From NCBI GenBank assembly GCA_035048495.1, contig CM068546.1:37404674-37468673 (forward strand): DNA of 64,000 nt. Direction: 5' to 3'. The position numbers and the translations under genes were made by a program. Origin of the DNA: Euptelea pleiosperma. Its lineage: Eukaryota; Streptophyta; Magnoliopsida; Ranunculales; Eupteleaceae. Of this stretch, positions 11,353-23,311 are shown piece after piece. Below the pieces are notes generated by a model. That model did not search any database and was not told the origin of the DNA. It worked only from the letters and a program-made list of their open reading frames with translations. How positions within the stretch are numbered: position 1 is the stretch's first letter; each line of letters begins with the position of its first letter.

Positions 11353-14300
11353 ATGGACACCCCACCAACAGAAGAGCTACTAAAGAAGATCCAAGAGCTC
11401 GAAGCAGGACATGCCCACCTCAAACAAGAGATGTCCAAGCTAAGGCTCAGCGGTGTCGGTGGCGGCTCCGACCGCAGATTGGAACACGGGCACCAACGGT
11501 CGCATTCCTTATCGCCTCAGAGACCGAGATTGGCCTCTCCAAGGAGAAAGGGCGGTGGGGGTTTTGACGGCGCCGCGGCGTGGAAGAAGGGTTCAACTTC
11601 TTTCAGCCATTCGTCGCCGTTGCAGAGGGAGAGCAGGAGCCGTGATCCTTTGAGCCCCAGAGCAAGTGGTGGGCCGGCGGCGGTGAATCTTACCGATAGG
11701 CAGTACCTGAATATTTTGCAGTCTATGGGTCAGTCGGTTCATATATTTGATCTCAACGGCCAGATAATTTACTGGTGAGTTGTCGAATTAAGGTTGTTCC
11801 TCAGCTTTTGGTGGTTCCATTACTTGTTCTATTCATATGGGGATTGTTTTTGAGAGTTTTGGTGAATTGGGTTTGCTGCTTTGTTCATCTGGATTAATGG
11901 GTAGTTTGGAATTTTAGATTTATGGGGTATGAGTATGATTTGGTTGAGTTGAAAAATAGAACATTTTGACAGCTATTTAAATTGGCACCCCAATATTCTT
12001 TTATAAATTGTTTATCTTATTAAATAAGCTTAGCTTCTCAGTCAGATACCAAATTTTTTTTCTTCCATTCATTTGGGGATAATGTTACAGGAATCGAACG
12101 GCCGAGCATCTTTATGGTTATTCTGCATCAGAAGCACTCGGTCAGGATGTCATTGAGCTCCTTACAGATACCCGTGATTTTGATGTTGCTAATAATATAA
12201 TAAATCGAATAATTATGGGGGAGAGCTGGACTGGACAATTCCCTGTCAAGAATAAGTTAGGGGAGCGGTTTCTAGCCATTGCAACTAACACCCCATTCTG
12301 TGATGACGATGGTAGTTTCGTCGGGATCATTTGTGTATCAAGTGATTCACGTTCCTTTCAAGAAATGCAGTTTCCATTGTCTAGCACAAAGCCCTCGGAA
12401 GCCAATTCCAGCTGTAGTCGGTCTAGGATTGGTCCCACAACTAAATTTGGTCTTGATCCCCAGCAACCTCTGCAAGTTGCAATTGCCTCAAAAATATCAA
12501 ATCTGGTGAGTTTTTACTTCTCAAAGATTTACTCTGCACCCAGAGGAAGATAGTAGTCATGGTTTTGTCATTTCTTTTTGTGTAGCCTCTCTTGATTGTT
12601 AGAACCACCGAAACAGGCTTCTAAGGTGACCAACAAAGTCCGATCAAGAATACGGACTGGTGAGAACAGTATGGAACGTGAAAGTGGGAGCGGAGATAGC
12701 CAGTATTCTGATCACGGTTCTGATCATAGGGAGGATGCAACTTCGAGCGGAGCTAGCACGCCTAGAGGAGACATACCCCCATCGCCCGTTGGTGTATATT
12801 CTCAGGCTGTAGCTGAGGAGAAATCCCCTGGAAAACCTTTCAGAGATTCTGGTGACAGGGGCGAAGGGAAGACTGGGATCCACAAGATCATAACTTCAAA
12901 AGCAGAGGCATGGATTGGTAAGAAGGGGGGGATATCATGGCCATGGAAGGGTAATGAACGGGATGGGACGGAGGTGAGGACTGCTCATTTTCTCTGGCCC
13001 TGGTTGAATCAGGATCAAGAAAATGATTCAGGTCATCAGAAGTGTTCCGAATTTGGTGCAAAGCCAGAAAGCCAGTTGGGGGAAAGTAACCGGACTGGCA
13101 ATAATGAGGCTTCAGGGTCCTGGTCCTCATTTAATGTAAACAGTACCAGTAGTATGAGCAGCAGCGGAAGTACCAGTAGTAGTGCTGTTCATAAAATTGA
13201 AATGGAAACTGACTGCTTAGATTATGAAATAATGTGGGAAGACTTGACGATTGGAGAACAGATTGGGCAAGGTAGTCATCTTTTTCATGAACTGTATTTA
13301 ATACTAGAATAGATCTCCATTTTGTTCATTTTCTTAATCTTGGTGAAGGAGACGGTAGATGGTCGAATTGTCATTCGTTGGATCTTTGTATGTATATGTA
13401 AGTTCTGTTAAATGTATCAAAACTTAGTAGCGTGCTCATACTCGTCTAGTTATGGGAGAATTAGATTTCTTGTGATGTCTCCTGTCTGTTGCAGTTAAAT
13501 AAGTATCTGTTTATGTTCCCACGTCATAAGTGGATTTATTATTTTAATAAGTTTTTCTGTTCTAATTTTTGTTCCACGTGGAACTGCATTTTGATTCTTC
13601 ATGACATTATTTTCTTTTAATTTTCCCTTGAGTGTTTGATATTCCATACCATGGTAGCGTAGTGAAAATTATGAAGCCAAAAAGTATGCTTATCAGGAAA
13701 AAAAAAGGGAAGGAACTAAAAGGACTCAAGGACATACGACTAAGGTTTTTTCCTTTTTTTGTTTTTTGATTATTTAAGAATAAACTTTAAAAAAGAGGAA
13801 ATTATAGAGTATAAGTGCGAACACCCAGATGCAACAGCATATTACAAGTCTTTCATCTATTTCCATTTAATGCTTCTATGCTTTTAGCTGGAAATACAAG
13901 CAATACAAACCTTTCCTATTTTTCTCTCTTGTAACATCTCAATAAGGTGGTCCATAACTCGGCTATATTGTGATACTTACTCAGAGATATTATGCTCAAA
14001 TTTAATTTCAGACTTTTTGATATTTTTGCAGGTTCTTGTGGAACCGTATATCATGGTCTGTGGTATGGCTCGGTATGCCCTTCGCTTTTCCTTTTTGATA
14101 GCTTTATTGCCATGGGGAATGCTTATATAAAATGCATGAATGTGGACTAAGTTATTTTGAGAGGAGAATTCATGATCACATCTATATATTATGCCTAAGC
14201 ACTGGGGTTTTACGCCCCAGCATGGTGTGCGTTCATGGAATGCGTACAAGGCAGACTCCATTGTCTTTTTATATGATAATGATGCTTGTGTTGTGGGTTG

Positions 14301-17300
14301 GGACCTTTCTTCAGTTTTAATCATAAACTTTTCTTAATTAGTGGGGAAGATAAGAGGTTAAAAAATGGTGACTTTGTATGGTTCTAAATAATTTCTACTT
14401 CATTACAGGATGTTGCAGTCAAGGTATTCTCCAAGCAGGAATATTCAGATGACATGATACTTTCCTTTAGAAAAGAGGTGGTTATCCTTTTCAAGTTTGG
14501 CATAGTTATTCATCCCATGTTTATAGATGAGTGGCCAATGTACATTGAAATTAAATAACATTCAACACAAAAATTCCTATTGTTTATTGAGTTACTATTT
14601 TAAGAATAAGTTTAAAGTGATTCAGAGAATATTGTGTTCTTAAAATGAACATATAGTGAAATCATATTAGAATTTTAGACAATGCTTCAAATTGCATAGT
14701 GTTGCCACCAAGCTGGAAGCGTGAGATAGACACTTCAAGCTGCATGAATGTATATTTTAGCAGAGTAAGACTTCAGTCCAAATTGAATCGAGTGGTCGGG
14801 AAATAAGTAGAGAAATCCAAAATAAGAACCAAGGTAATGTTTAAGGTGGTACTTATCAAAAAAAAAATGTTAAGGTGGTCGCCCGGCCTTTTGTTTCGAA
14901 ATAATCTCTAGCATAGTGAAGGGGATCTTTTAATTCTGGTGTTCCTTACCACCTCAGAATCTCTCTTCCATTTTTGAATCTCCTTTTCCTAAAGTACCTC
15001 TCCAATGAACCACCAAGACCACATTTTAGTCTGTTTCATAGTATCTGTATCTTTTTCCCCATCTCTTAATCTAAACTAGTAGCCTGTGCGTTGCACGTTA
15101 GTGATTGTAGGGGTGCTTTTGAAAGAAGTGGCAAAATAGGAAAGTTTCACCCTAAAGGGCAGTTTTGGAAACACCACAAAATAGGGACAGTTTTGGAAAT
15201 TTAGCAAGCGAAGGAACAAGTTTGGAGGGGCAAATCTGAAAATTGTGCCAACTCAAGGGAAAGTTAGAAAGACAAAATTCTGAAGTTGGAAAAGTCGAAG
15301 CTGCGCATGTCATTTTGATGAAGGTAATGGAAATGAGGGCAAATGGTGGAAATACAGTCCACTTTTGCAATTGGCAGTGGAGATGTTTTTAGTTCCTAGA
15401 TACACAATCATTAAGTGAATTTCAATGTTATAGTTATGTATTTTGAATTCTTCTGTATTATATTTTACAGATTTTGCATGGTTCTCCTGTATCCAAATTC
15501 TTTGAGAATTGGTTTGGGAATTGGGACCATTTGCATTTAAGTATCAGTTCTTGCTCCTGTTCTCACTTAGTTCAACCAGGATCTCTACAGTTATCAAATT
15601 TTAGGAAGAGTGGCCATAACTGTGTTAATTACTATGTCCAGTTCCTTTCTCTTTTTAATATGTTTTCAAGCTTGTGTTTCAGTGTTCTGGTCTATGTTTA
15701 AGTTTGGAAATGTTTTGGTCTATGTTCCGGTGTTCAAAACAATAGGGTTTGTTTAGAGAAGAATATGTTTTACCAAAGAAGCGCTTACTATGAAGAAGCA
15801 TCTCCATTCAGCATTACAGTACAAGAAAACTAAGGAGAAATGAAATGAGGTTTTAGATTTTGTTGCATTAAGACTAAAATGTAAACTACGTGGTAATATA
15901 ATGTTCGAAATACTGTATATGCAAATTCTCCTCAATTACTGATAAAAATAAATAAAAAAATCTCTGCACTGTCGCATTGAAGCAAGGTTTTAAATTTCGG
16001 CCGAAACAAATTTCGGTTTCAGTGAGTACTGAAATCCCTGAAATATAGCTTTCTAAAGCGAAATCCCCCGAAATTTGGAAATTTCAGTTTTGGACCTCAC
16101 CGAAATGGTTACCGAAAGCGAAATTTAAAACCTTGCATGGCAGCCACCCTTCGGACTGTTGCATGGAGCAGAAAAGAGATTTGGATCCTCCCTTTGCACT
16201 GTTTAGTGATATGTCCCTCCCATCTGAGTTTGTTATATTAGTTCATTACATAAGGACTAAAATACCACCATGACAAAGACTTGTTAAAAAGACTAATTTG
16301 CCAGTACCCAACAATCCCCAAGAGCACTAAAACAAGGATTCAACTTGATTACTTGGTTGCTGACCTAACCTATTTATTACATGGTACTAGAAGAAATATT
16401 GCAATTTTATTGGATAATAAACTGATCCTTATATTGAAGAAAGATTAGTTATGAAGTTGAGAGCATATGAGAATTTGTTCCTTTCCATTTATATTAGCTC
16501 AGACTGTGATTGGACTCGATTTTCCCAGCAATATGGAATGAACTTTCTCGTTAAAGTGCATCATGTACTCTGTTAATGTTCAGACTGGTCATTATTCTGT
16601 TTTTAAGATGTTAGGTGATCAGGACATAATTGTCCACATATCGAATATACTGTTCTATTCTGGTAGCCTGAGGAAATTTCTGACATTTTCATTATTGGTG
16701 TATGTCTCTTTCATAAAGATTGACCCTAATTTGGAGGGAAATAGAAAAATAAAAACGTTGCTTTTTGGCTCTATGAAATGGGAGTTTGGTCTGAATATAT
16801 TTTTTTTTATGAAGGTATCACTGATGAAGAGGCTCCGGCATCCAAATGTACTACTCTTTATGGGGGCTGTAACTTCACCTCAGCGTCTTTGCATTGTTAC
16901 GGAGTTCCTTCCACGGTTCATTCTCCACTTTTCCTCTGAAATTGGGAGCAATCTGAGTCATGTTTCCTGTGTCTTACTTGTACATTATCTACTGCTCTAA
17001 AATTTTCTCGCATTATTTGTATTGTTTAATTTGGTTTAGTTGCTTATCAGAAAAACGTTTTGAGATAAATTCCTCTTTATATTATTGTATTTCTTGGGCT
17101 TACTTTGCAATGCAGTGGAAGCTTGTTTCGGTTGCTTCAGCGGAACACATCTAGGCTAGATTGGAGACGACGTGTTCACATGGCTTTGGATATTGTGAGT
17201 ATTATTGGTTGGAGTTTATACATGGAGGGTATTCTTTCATTTAGATGGAATAATAGTACGTGTAGTTTAGCTTATGTGTTACAATTCATGTCTTATGGTA

Positions 17301-20300
17301 TAATCTGCTAAGTATTATCAGATTATATGCTAGTATAGCATTCCACTTGTATTGTATGTATGACATGTTAAACTATATTTAATATTACTAGTGGCCCATA
17401 TGTGCATTGCACGTGAGTGATTGTAGGGGCATTTTTGGCATGAAAATAATGGCACGGTAAGTAATTAAATGGTTAGCAAGGGGCTGTATTGGTGAGTACA
17501 GTTAATGGGGCATTTAATGAACTTGTTTTGTCCTTGGTAGAGGGGCATTTAGTGGAGTTATAGGTGCCTATGGTTATTTGATTGGCAAAAAATGGCTAGC
17601 CCAAACCCAAGTTTTGGCTTTATAATAGTAATAGATTATGGTATATTAATATGTATATGATATACCATAATCTATTACTAAGATTTCACATCTTTTATTT
17701 CGTTTAGAGCTTTAAAATATCTTTCTGGATCTGCAATCTGCATCCTTACCCAGTTTTATTGATATACGATATAATAATCAATGTACTAAACTTCGATTTC
17801 GCTCTAAACTTTGTCTAGTTAAAATTTGGAATTAATTTGGAAAAGTTCAATTTGACATGAAGAAGTTTTGTAAAAATTCCCCAATGTAGAGTAGTTTGGT
17901 GATATGATGCAGTACATATTTGTAAAATATTAATTGAACTTAAATGTATGAAAAAAACATGAAACTATAGAGATAAACAGTTTTTATTGACAAACAACTT
18001 GAAAATACGCAATCTGTCGGGCATTTGATATTGATTTCAAGCCCCACAAGTTGTTTTTGACTTGAAAATTCTTATCATTTTTCACCTAAAAACAGCCAAA
18101 AAGTAAGGAAATGTAGAAAAATGGAAACAAATTTGTTGTAAACACTTCTCATCTATTTTAAAATTTTGGTCATAAATAGTAAAATTTGTCAAAATATTAC
18201 AGGTAAACTTTGCTTCAACAAGTCAAAATCTGACAAAATTCGTCAGAGCTGCGGCTAATTTTAATACAATGATAACAATAAGCCAAGAGTTCTCCCATTG
18301 GTATCCGTATGTTCCTGGTTTTTGAAGGAATCATGTTCATACAATGGTGCAGGTGCCATTTTTCCATGCGGCTTTGTGTGCTGCTATTAGGTTTGCATGT
18401 ACTTTCCTATTCTTACAAGCTTTAGAAAAGGATTTATAAAATGACACCATTTATTCTCTTTTCACCATAGAGTGTGTAATCTGGACAATTATTCTCTTAA
18501 AGCCATTTATTATGCATTATTTCCTTGTCAACCCTTCTACAGGCGCGGGGCATGAATTATCTTCATCATTTCAACCCACCTATCATCCATCGTGATCTGA
18601 AGTCGTCAAATTTGCTAGTTGATAAAAACTGGACTGTGAAGGTGTGCCTTTGTGCATTCTCTCTCTCTCTCTCTCTCTCCTTTTTTGTGACCCCTAGAAG
18701 TTTATTTTAAATAACCAACAATATCGTTTCTTCATCTTTTTTTTTTTGTCAGGTTGGTGACTTTGGTCTCTCACGTCTCAAACATGAAACATACCTAACA
18801 ACAAAGACTGGGAAAGGAACGGTATATAATGTTGTCTGGACTTAAGTGGCACTGTTTTTACCTCTCTTTGATCTCTGATCATGGTCCTAATCTCTTGATA
18901 TGGATCTTTCTAACAAATAATTTGTAATTTGATAATCACAATTTACTGTTTTATTGTTTTCTAGCCACAATGGATGGCCCCAGAGGTTCTTCGTAATGAA
19001 CCCTCAGATGAGAAGTAGGTTCAAATTCTTATGTTGATTTATTTGGTTCTTTCAATTAAATACCCCATTTCTTGCTAATACCTCAGAACTCACCAAATAT
19101 TTCTCTCTTGCTATGTAAATATATTAGGTCCGATGTATACAGCTATGGAGTAATACTATGGGAGATTGCCACTGAGAAGATACCTTGGGATAATCTCAAC
19201 TCAATGCAGGTATTCTACTGTCTGGTACAATATATCCGATCACACTAGTTATCACTTGATTCATATTCTATGAAAGAACTTGCCTTTATTTACAACATTC
19301 AATTACTTATCAAAAAAAAATTTACAACATTCAATCAAACTTCTGTAAATACAAGAAAAAACATTCAGAAATTATACAGTCCGCATTAGTTGCAAAAGTT
19401 GAGTGTGGCTGCCAATTCAAGAGCAGGAGCACTGATGAAGCGTCATATAAGTCGACTCCACTCACCCTTTAAAAATTCTATTTATATAAATAAATATTAA
19501 TGATGCATAAGAAGGTTGTCCAAAAGATATTGTCCCATAAATATTACTGATATACAAGTACAATAAGAAAACTAAATAAGTAGCTATGCTACTAATTTAC
19601 TATTATATAAATAATTATAGTAAAGTCAAGAAAAAAAGCAAATAAAGATTTTCTCTAAGACTATTCTCAGAGTTTATGCCACACATCAGTTTTTTTCACA
19701 CAAAATTTGGAATCATTGCTCCACAGTTGGAATTTTTTCGGCACTAGTGCTTGAACATTGCAATCTATTAGTTGATTTTATGAAGCTTCCATAAAATTTT
19801 AGCTGGAAGAGGTTTTCATTTAGTGGGGATTGCATTCCATGAAGCATAGAATATATGAATTTTGACGAGTATGTGGTGGATTCTACAGGTGATTGGAGCT
19901 GTGGGGTTCATGAACCAACGGCTAGAAATCCCAAAAGATTTGGACCCACAGTGGGTGTCTATAATCGAGAGCTGCTGGCACAGGTGCTAATTTTTCCTCA
20001 TACTTCTTAATCATTATGAATTTTTCTCCCCATACCACCCAGGAATATACTTTTGGTATCTGAATGCATACCAACAGCCCCAGAAACCTATTGTGCCATC
20101 TGATCTTATGATTACATATCTGATGCATAAGTAAATAGAATCAAGAATAACTGTCTTTAATATATGAGGAATACTTGGGTCAAGAGGTCCACATGCAACC
20201 TCTATTTGGCCCACGACCTGTAGGAGCCCCACATTCAGTGGGATTGGAACTTGGAACCCACCATTGGTCATCTTCCACCTAGGATGCTCTAGGATAAAAT

Positions 20301-20796
20301 TTACCTATGTGATCCAAACCATCTGATTTATAACATTCTTTTGGAAGTTCGAAACATTAAAGTGTCCAAAGAAAGTCCATAGATTAGATTGCTGGGATTA
20401 TCCGCATATGTTGATTTTGGACAAGGGAATCCCTTGGGCGAGATCATAAAAAACAGGGTCCTTCTGACCCCTCTGATGTCTTCCACGGTTATGGTACAGG
20501 GTGTTCAAGTTTGTATGTTAGGTGTGTGGTCATCCTGATCTAAGTAATCCTCTTAACAAATTAAGGCACTTTGCATGTTGTTTACTAGCGCAGACTGTTT
20601 TTTTCCTTTATCACTTGTTTCAACTGACAACTTAAATCTTATGTTTTGATTTGCAATTTGACAAAGCAGTGAGCCACAGTTCCGACCAACATTCCAGGAA
20701 CTTCTAGAAAGGTTTAAAGATCTACAGAGACAACATTCCATTCAATCCCAGGCAACCCGGTCAGCCCAGGCAGATGCAACACAAAGGACATCATAG
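11353..20796 (+). CDS. PAS-domain Raf-like MAPKKK (B-group), complete, 13 exons
   Basis: Cytosolic/nuclear Ser/Thr kinase of the plant Raf10/Raf11-like PAS group, linked to ABA, dormancy and osmotic signalling. Exons: 11353-11774, 12091-12505, 12617-13271, 14032-14072, 14409-14477, 16815-16915, 17116-17194, 18543-18641, 18753-18821, 18965-19014, 19128-19209, 19889-19983, 20670-20796 (TAG). They sum to 2,304 bases, 767 aa, with all phases matching. A short coiled N-terminus precedes the PAS domain, about residues 112-225 ([19 protein letters not shown]). A Ser-rich linker leads to the kinase, about 485-750. Visible kinase motifs are [18 protein letters not shown] (Lys 516), HRDLKSSN (Asp 612), DFG (630-632), [10 protein letters not shown] and [12 protein letters not shown]. 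All catalytic residues are present. Introns 5 and 7 carry repeats. Subgroup and function are inferred from family resemblance. Confidence 0.93.
15060..15400. repeat. Dispersed repeat with gtgcgttgcacg core (copy 1)
   Basis: Begins actagtagcctgtgcgttgc and runs through gtgattgtaggggtgctttt. A second copy begins at 17,390 (actagtggcccatatgtgc ... gtgattgtaggggcattttt). Both lie in kinase introns in the same orientation. The element class is not determined. Confidence 0.5.
15982..16136. repeat. 155-bp foldback MITE in kinase intron 5
   Basis: The first 18 bases, gcaaggttttaaatttcg, are the exact reverse complement of the last 18. The inside repeats gaaat/cggtttc motifs. No target duplication was resolved. 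Confidence 0.75.
17390..17636. repeat. Dispersed repeat with gtgcattgcacg core (copy 2)
   Basis: Shares its start and the gtgattgtaggggc segment with 15,060-15,400 and ends in tataatagtaatagatta, where a palindrome follows. Confidence 0.5.
17628..17681. repeat. Perfect-arm palindrome in kinase intron 7
   Basis: agtaatagattatggtatat is followed after a short spacer by atataccataatctattact, forming a 20-bp inverted repeat. It abuts the preceding dispersed repeat. Confidence 0.7.
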
Positions 20797-21538
20797 ATTT
20801 GAATACCAATGAGGCTGTCAAATTGCTCATCGCTTCATCTCCAGTTGAATCCTCTCTCAACCGCCAGACCTCAGGCTATGCGTTTAGCATGTCGTGTGCT
20901 TTTGCTTTTGTTTTTGGTATTACCAGCAGGAGCAACAGATAAATTGTAAGTAACTGTGCCCACCATTGATTGGCGTATTTGCTTCCGTAAGTTTCAACGG
21001 CTGGTCAGAAGTGTCTGAAGGTTGAGCTTGTTAGCACAAAGTGTATGGTGCTGTGTTACCACCACCATGTCATGTGGTTTGGTATGGTGGTTATATAACC
21101 ATTTGTAATTTGTACGAAGAATGTCAAGACTGATAAGAAAAAGTGATAAAGATGGATTGAAGATCATTGGTTTGATTCGTTTCCTATATTTGCATGAGAA
21201 AAGGAATGGAATCAGACCTGATTACTCTGATCTTCCTCTCTCCTAGGATAGATAAATTACATTTTCAGGTTATCTAACACCCAATGGTGGGACCCACATG
21301 GAGGTCATGTTGGACAGTCTAACCATACATTGTGAGTTGTTATATTGTCATGATTAACATCGTCACCAAAAATTAGTCCATGTCGAGGTTGCTTATGCTA
21401 ACCATATAAAATTTAACCTAAAGTTACGGTTTAATCTGATGGTCTGGTACTTTCAAAATAAAGTCAATTTTTCTAAATAAATTGAGGAAAAAACTGGCCG
21501 TAATTTTAGGAAAAAAACTGTTATCAAGGTTATTTTGG

Positions 21539-21576
<38 letters not shown>

Positions 21577-21756
21577 CCGACCAGATGTGACCTATTACAA
21601 AAGGACTTAATGGTATAAGTGTCTGTTCGAACGTTGCACCAGACCCATTAGAACCTTGTTTCGGACAACCATAGATAATCAAAATATCTGGGTTGCTTGC
21701 CGCACTAGCTGAGGACTATTCAATGTTTTGCGTCGAAAATGTCCCCCAGATCAAAT
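20797..21756 (+). other. Kinase 3' UTR and downstream spacer with poly(A) tract
   Basis: The first about 400 bases after the kinase stop are probably 3' UTR. A run of about 34 A residues sits at 21,540-21,574, next to DNA with no recognised feature. No gene is seen. Confidence 0.45.
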
Positions 21757-21963
21757 GGGTCGTGATGTAACAAGGTATACCCGACTTTTTGGCTTCAGGT
21801 AGAACATTTGTACCATCTGGGCCCACTGACCGAATGTATGTTTAGCCCACCAAGGGATGGGCTTAAACATCCGTGTTGTCAGTGGGTCCAGAGGACAGCC
21901 TCAACAAAAATGGCGCTACTTGACATTAAAAAGCGTCAGGTATACCTTGTTACATCTTTTTCC
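21757..21963. mobile_element. Mutator-type MITE, short copy
   Basis: Ends gggtcgtgatgtaacaagg and ccttgttacatctttttcc carry a shared inverted core (gatgtaacaaggtatacc). gatcaaat occurs directly outside both ends (21,749-21,756 and 21,964-21,971), an 8- to 9-bp target duplication. The inside holds a short inverted block gcccactgaccgaatg..catccgtgttgtcagtgggt. Confidence 0.8.
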
Positions 21964-21971
21964 GATCAAAT

Positions 21972-22302
21972 ATCAACCTGATCGGGTCTCGCTTATAATA
22001 TTTATCGCATTCTTTTGCACGGTTTAAAGTCATCATCGATTGAGTTGACTTTTGACCAGTGTAGGACCCAACACTGATCCCTGTATGAACCACGTGTCTG
22101 ATCACGATAGATTATTTCAAGGCACCTTGACAATTTATATCATCCCATCAGTTAATAATCTCCACTAAAAAACGTTTGTGGTTTGTCCTTACACAATTAG
22201 TTTGATAGTCGATCGATTGGAACAATGCAGTAAATGGAGTTATTCCAGGACTGTCCCAACCCTCAAGAGAAAAACTCCATTGATGAACACTCCACTGGGT
22301 TT
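21972..22302. other. Spacer between convergent kinase and HYPK genes
   Basis: No gene is recognised. The part nearest 22,302 is the HYPK 3' UTR on the minus strand. Confidence 0.45.
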
Positions 22303-23274
22303 CTAGCAAAGCAAGTGACGGATGGCAGCAACAGCATCACCTTTGTGCTCGCGCAGTGTTCTCTCTGCCACCTTCTTGTCCAACTATTTGGATATTGAAA
22401 ATAAACAACAGATTAATTGTTTTGAGAGAGGTTTATACGGAATATCAAGTTAAAAGAGCAGGAAGGGAGTGAGTCTAACCTCTAGCTCGTTTGCAATGAT
22501 GTCCACATCAGCAGCATTGATCTTAACAGCGGCCAATTCTTTCTCCCTGTGAGGAACCAATTGAACTTTCTGCTTGAAGCATATTTACCAGAAACAGGAC
22601 GTGGCTACGGGTATGGGTGGTGCATAATACCAAGAAGTTTTCATACATTATTGGTTGAAAATGATAGCAGAATCAAAATCATCTCCTAATTTTATAACCA
22701 CTATGTAAAGAGCATAAAAATATACAACCATGAAAAATAAAGATTAAAAACATATCTTGAAGTTATAGATTTAGCAGCCAAAACAACTTCAGAGAACACA
22801 ATTCATCTCCATCCTACTTGAGATTTCTCTGCAAGTATGAGAAAGTAAAGACTATGGTTTGAAGCTATGAGCTGGTGAAAAATGTAAGAAAAATCTTAAA
22901 TAGATGACAGCATCTTCAAACCAGGCCCGAGCAAACATGTATAGAGTTCATCAATAAACAAATAACAAAATCTTGGTTCCTGAAAGATTGAAAAGATGCA
23001 ACAATACATAATAATCTACACCATACAAAATGAGTACAGCAGAAAAGTCATCTAGAGATTTAAAAAAGTTAGGGATCTTTGGCTCCTCGTAGACTCAAAC
23101 GATAGAATCAAGAGACTTCCATGTAACAATGACATGGTGTGTTGGTATCCAACACAGATACGTGGTATTTGATACTGCGCCTTTAAGAAGTCTAAAATGC
23201 AGACATATCGGTACATATGCATTATGTATAAAATATTAATTATATTCATAGATCAGAATATTTTAAATAAATAA

Positions 23275-23311
<37 letters not shown>

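Noticed and set aside
10845..11368. Reverse-strand frame of 162 aa opposite the kinase start
   Set aside because: It mirrors the kinase 5' UTR with GA and CCAAAT repeats. It has repetitive GFGFGF-like residues, no family resemblance and an obvious sense gene.
21540..21574. Poly(A) run as the tail of a retroposed gene
   Set aside because: No upstream coding remnant or flanking duplication was found, so it is left as a simple repeat.
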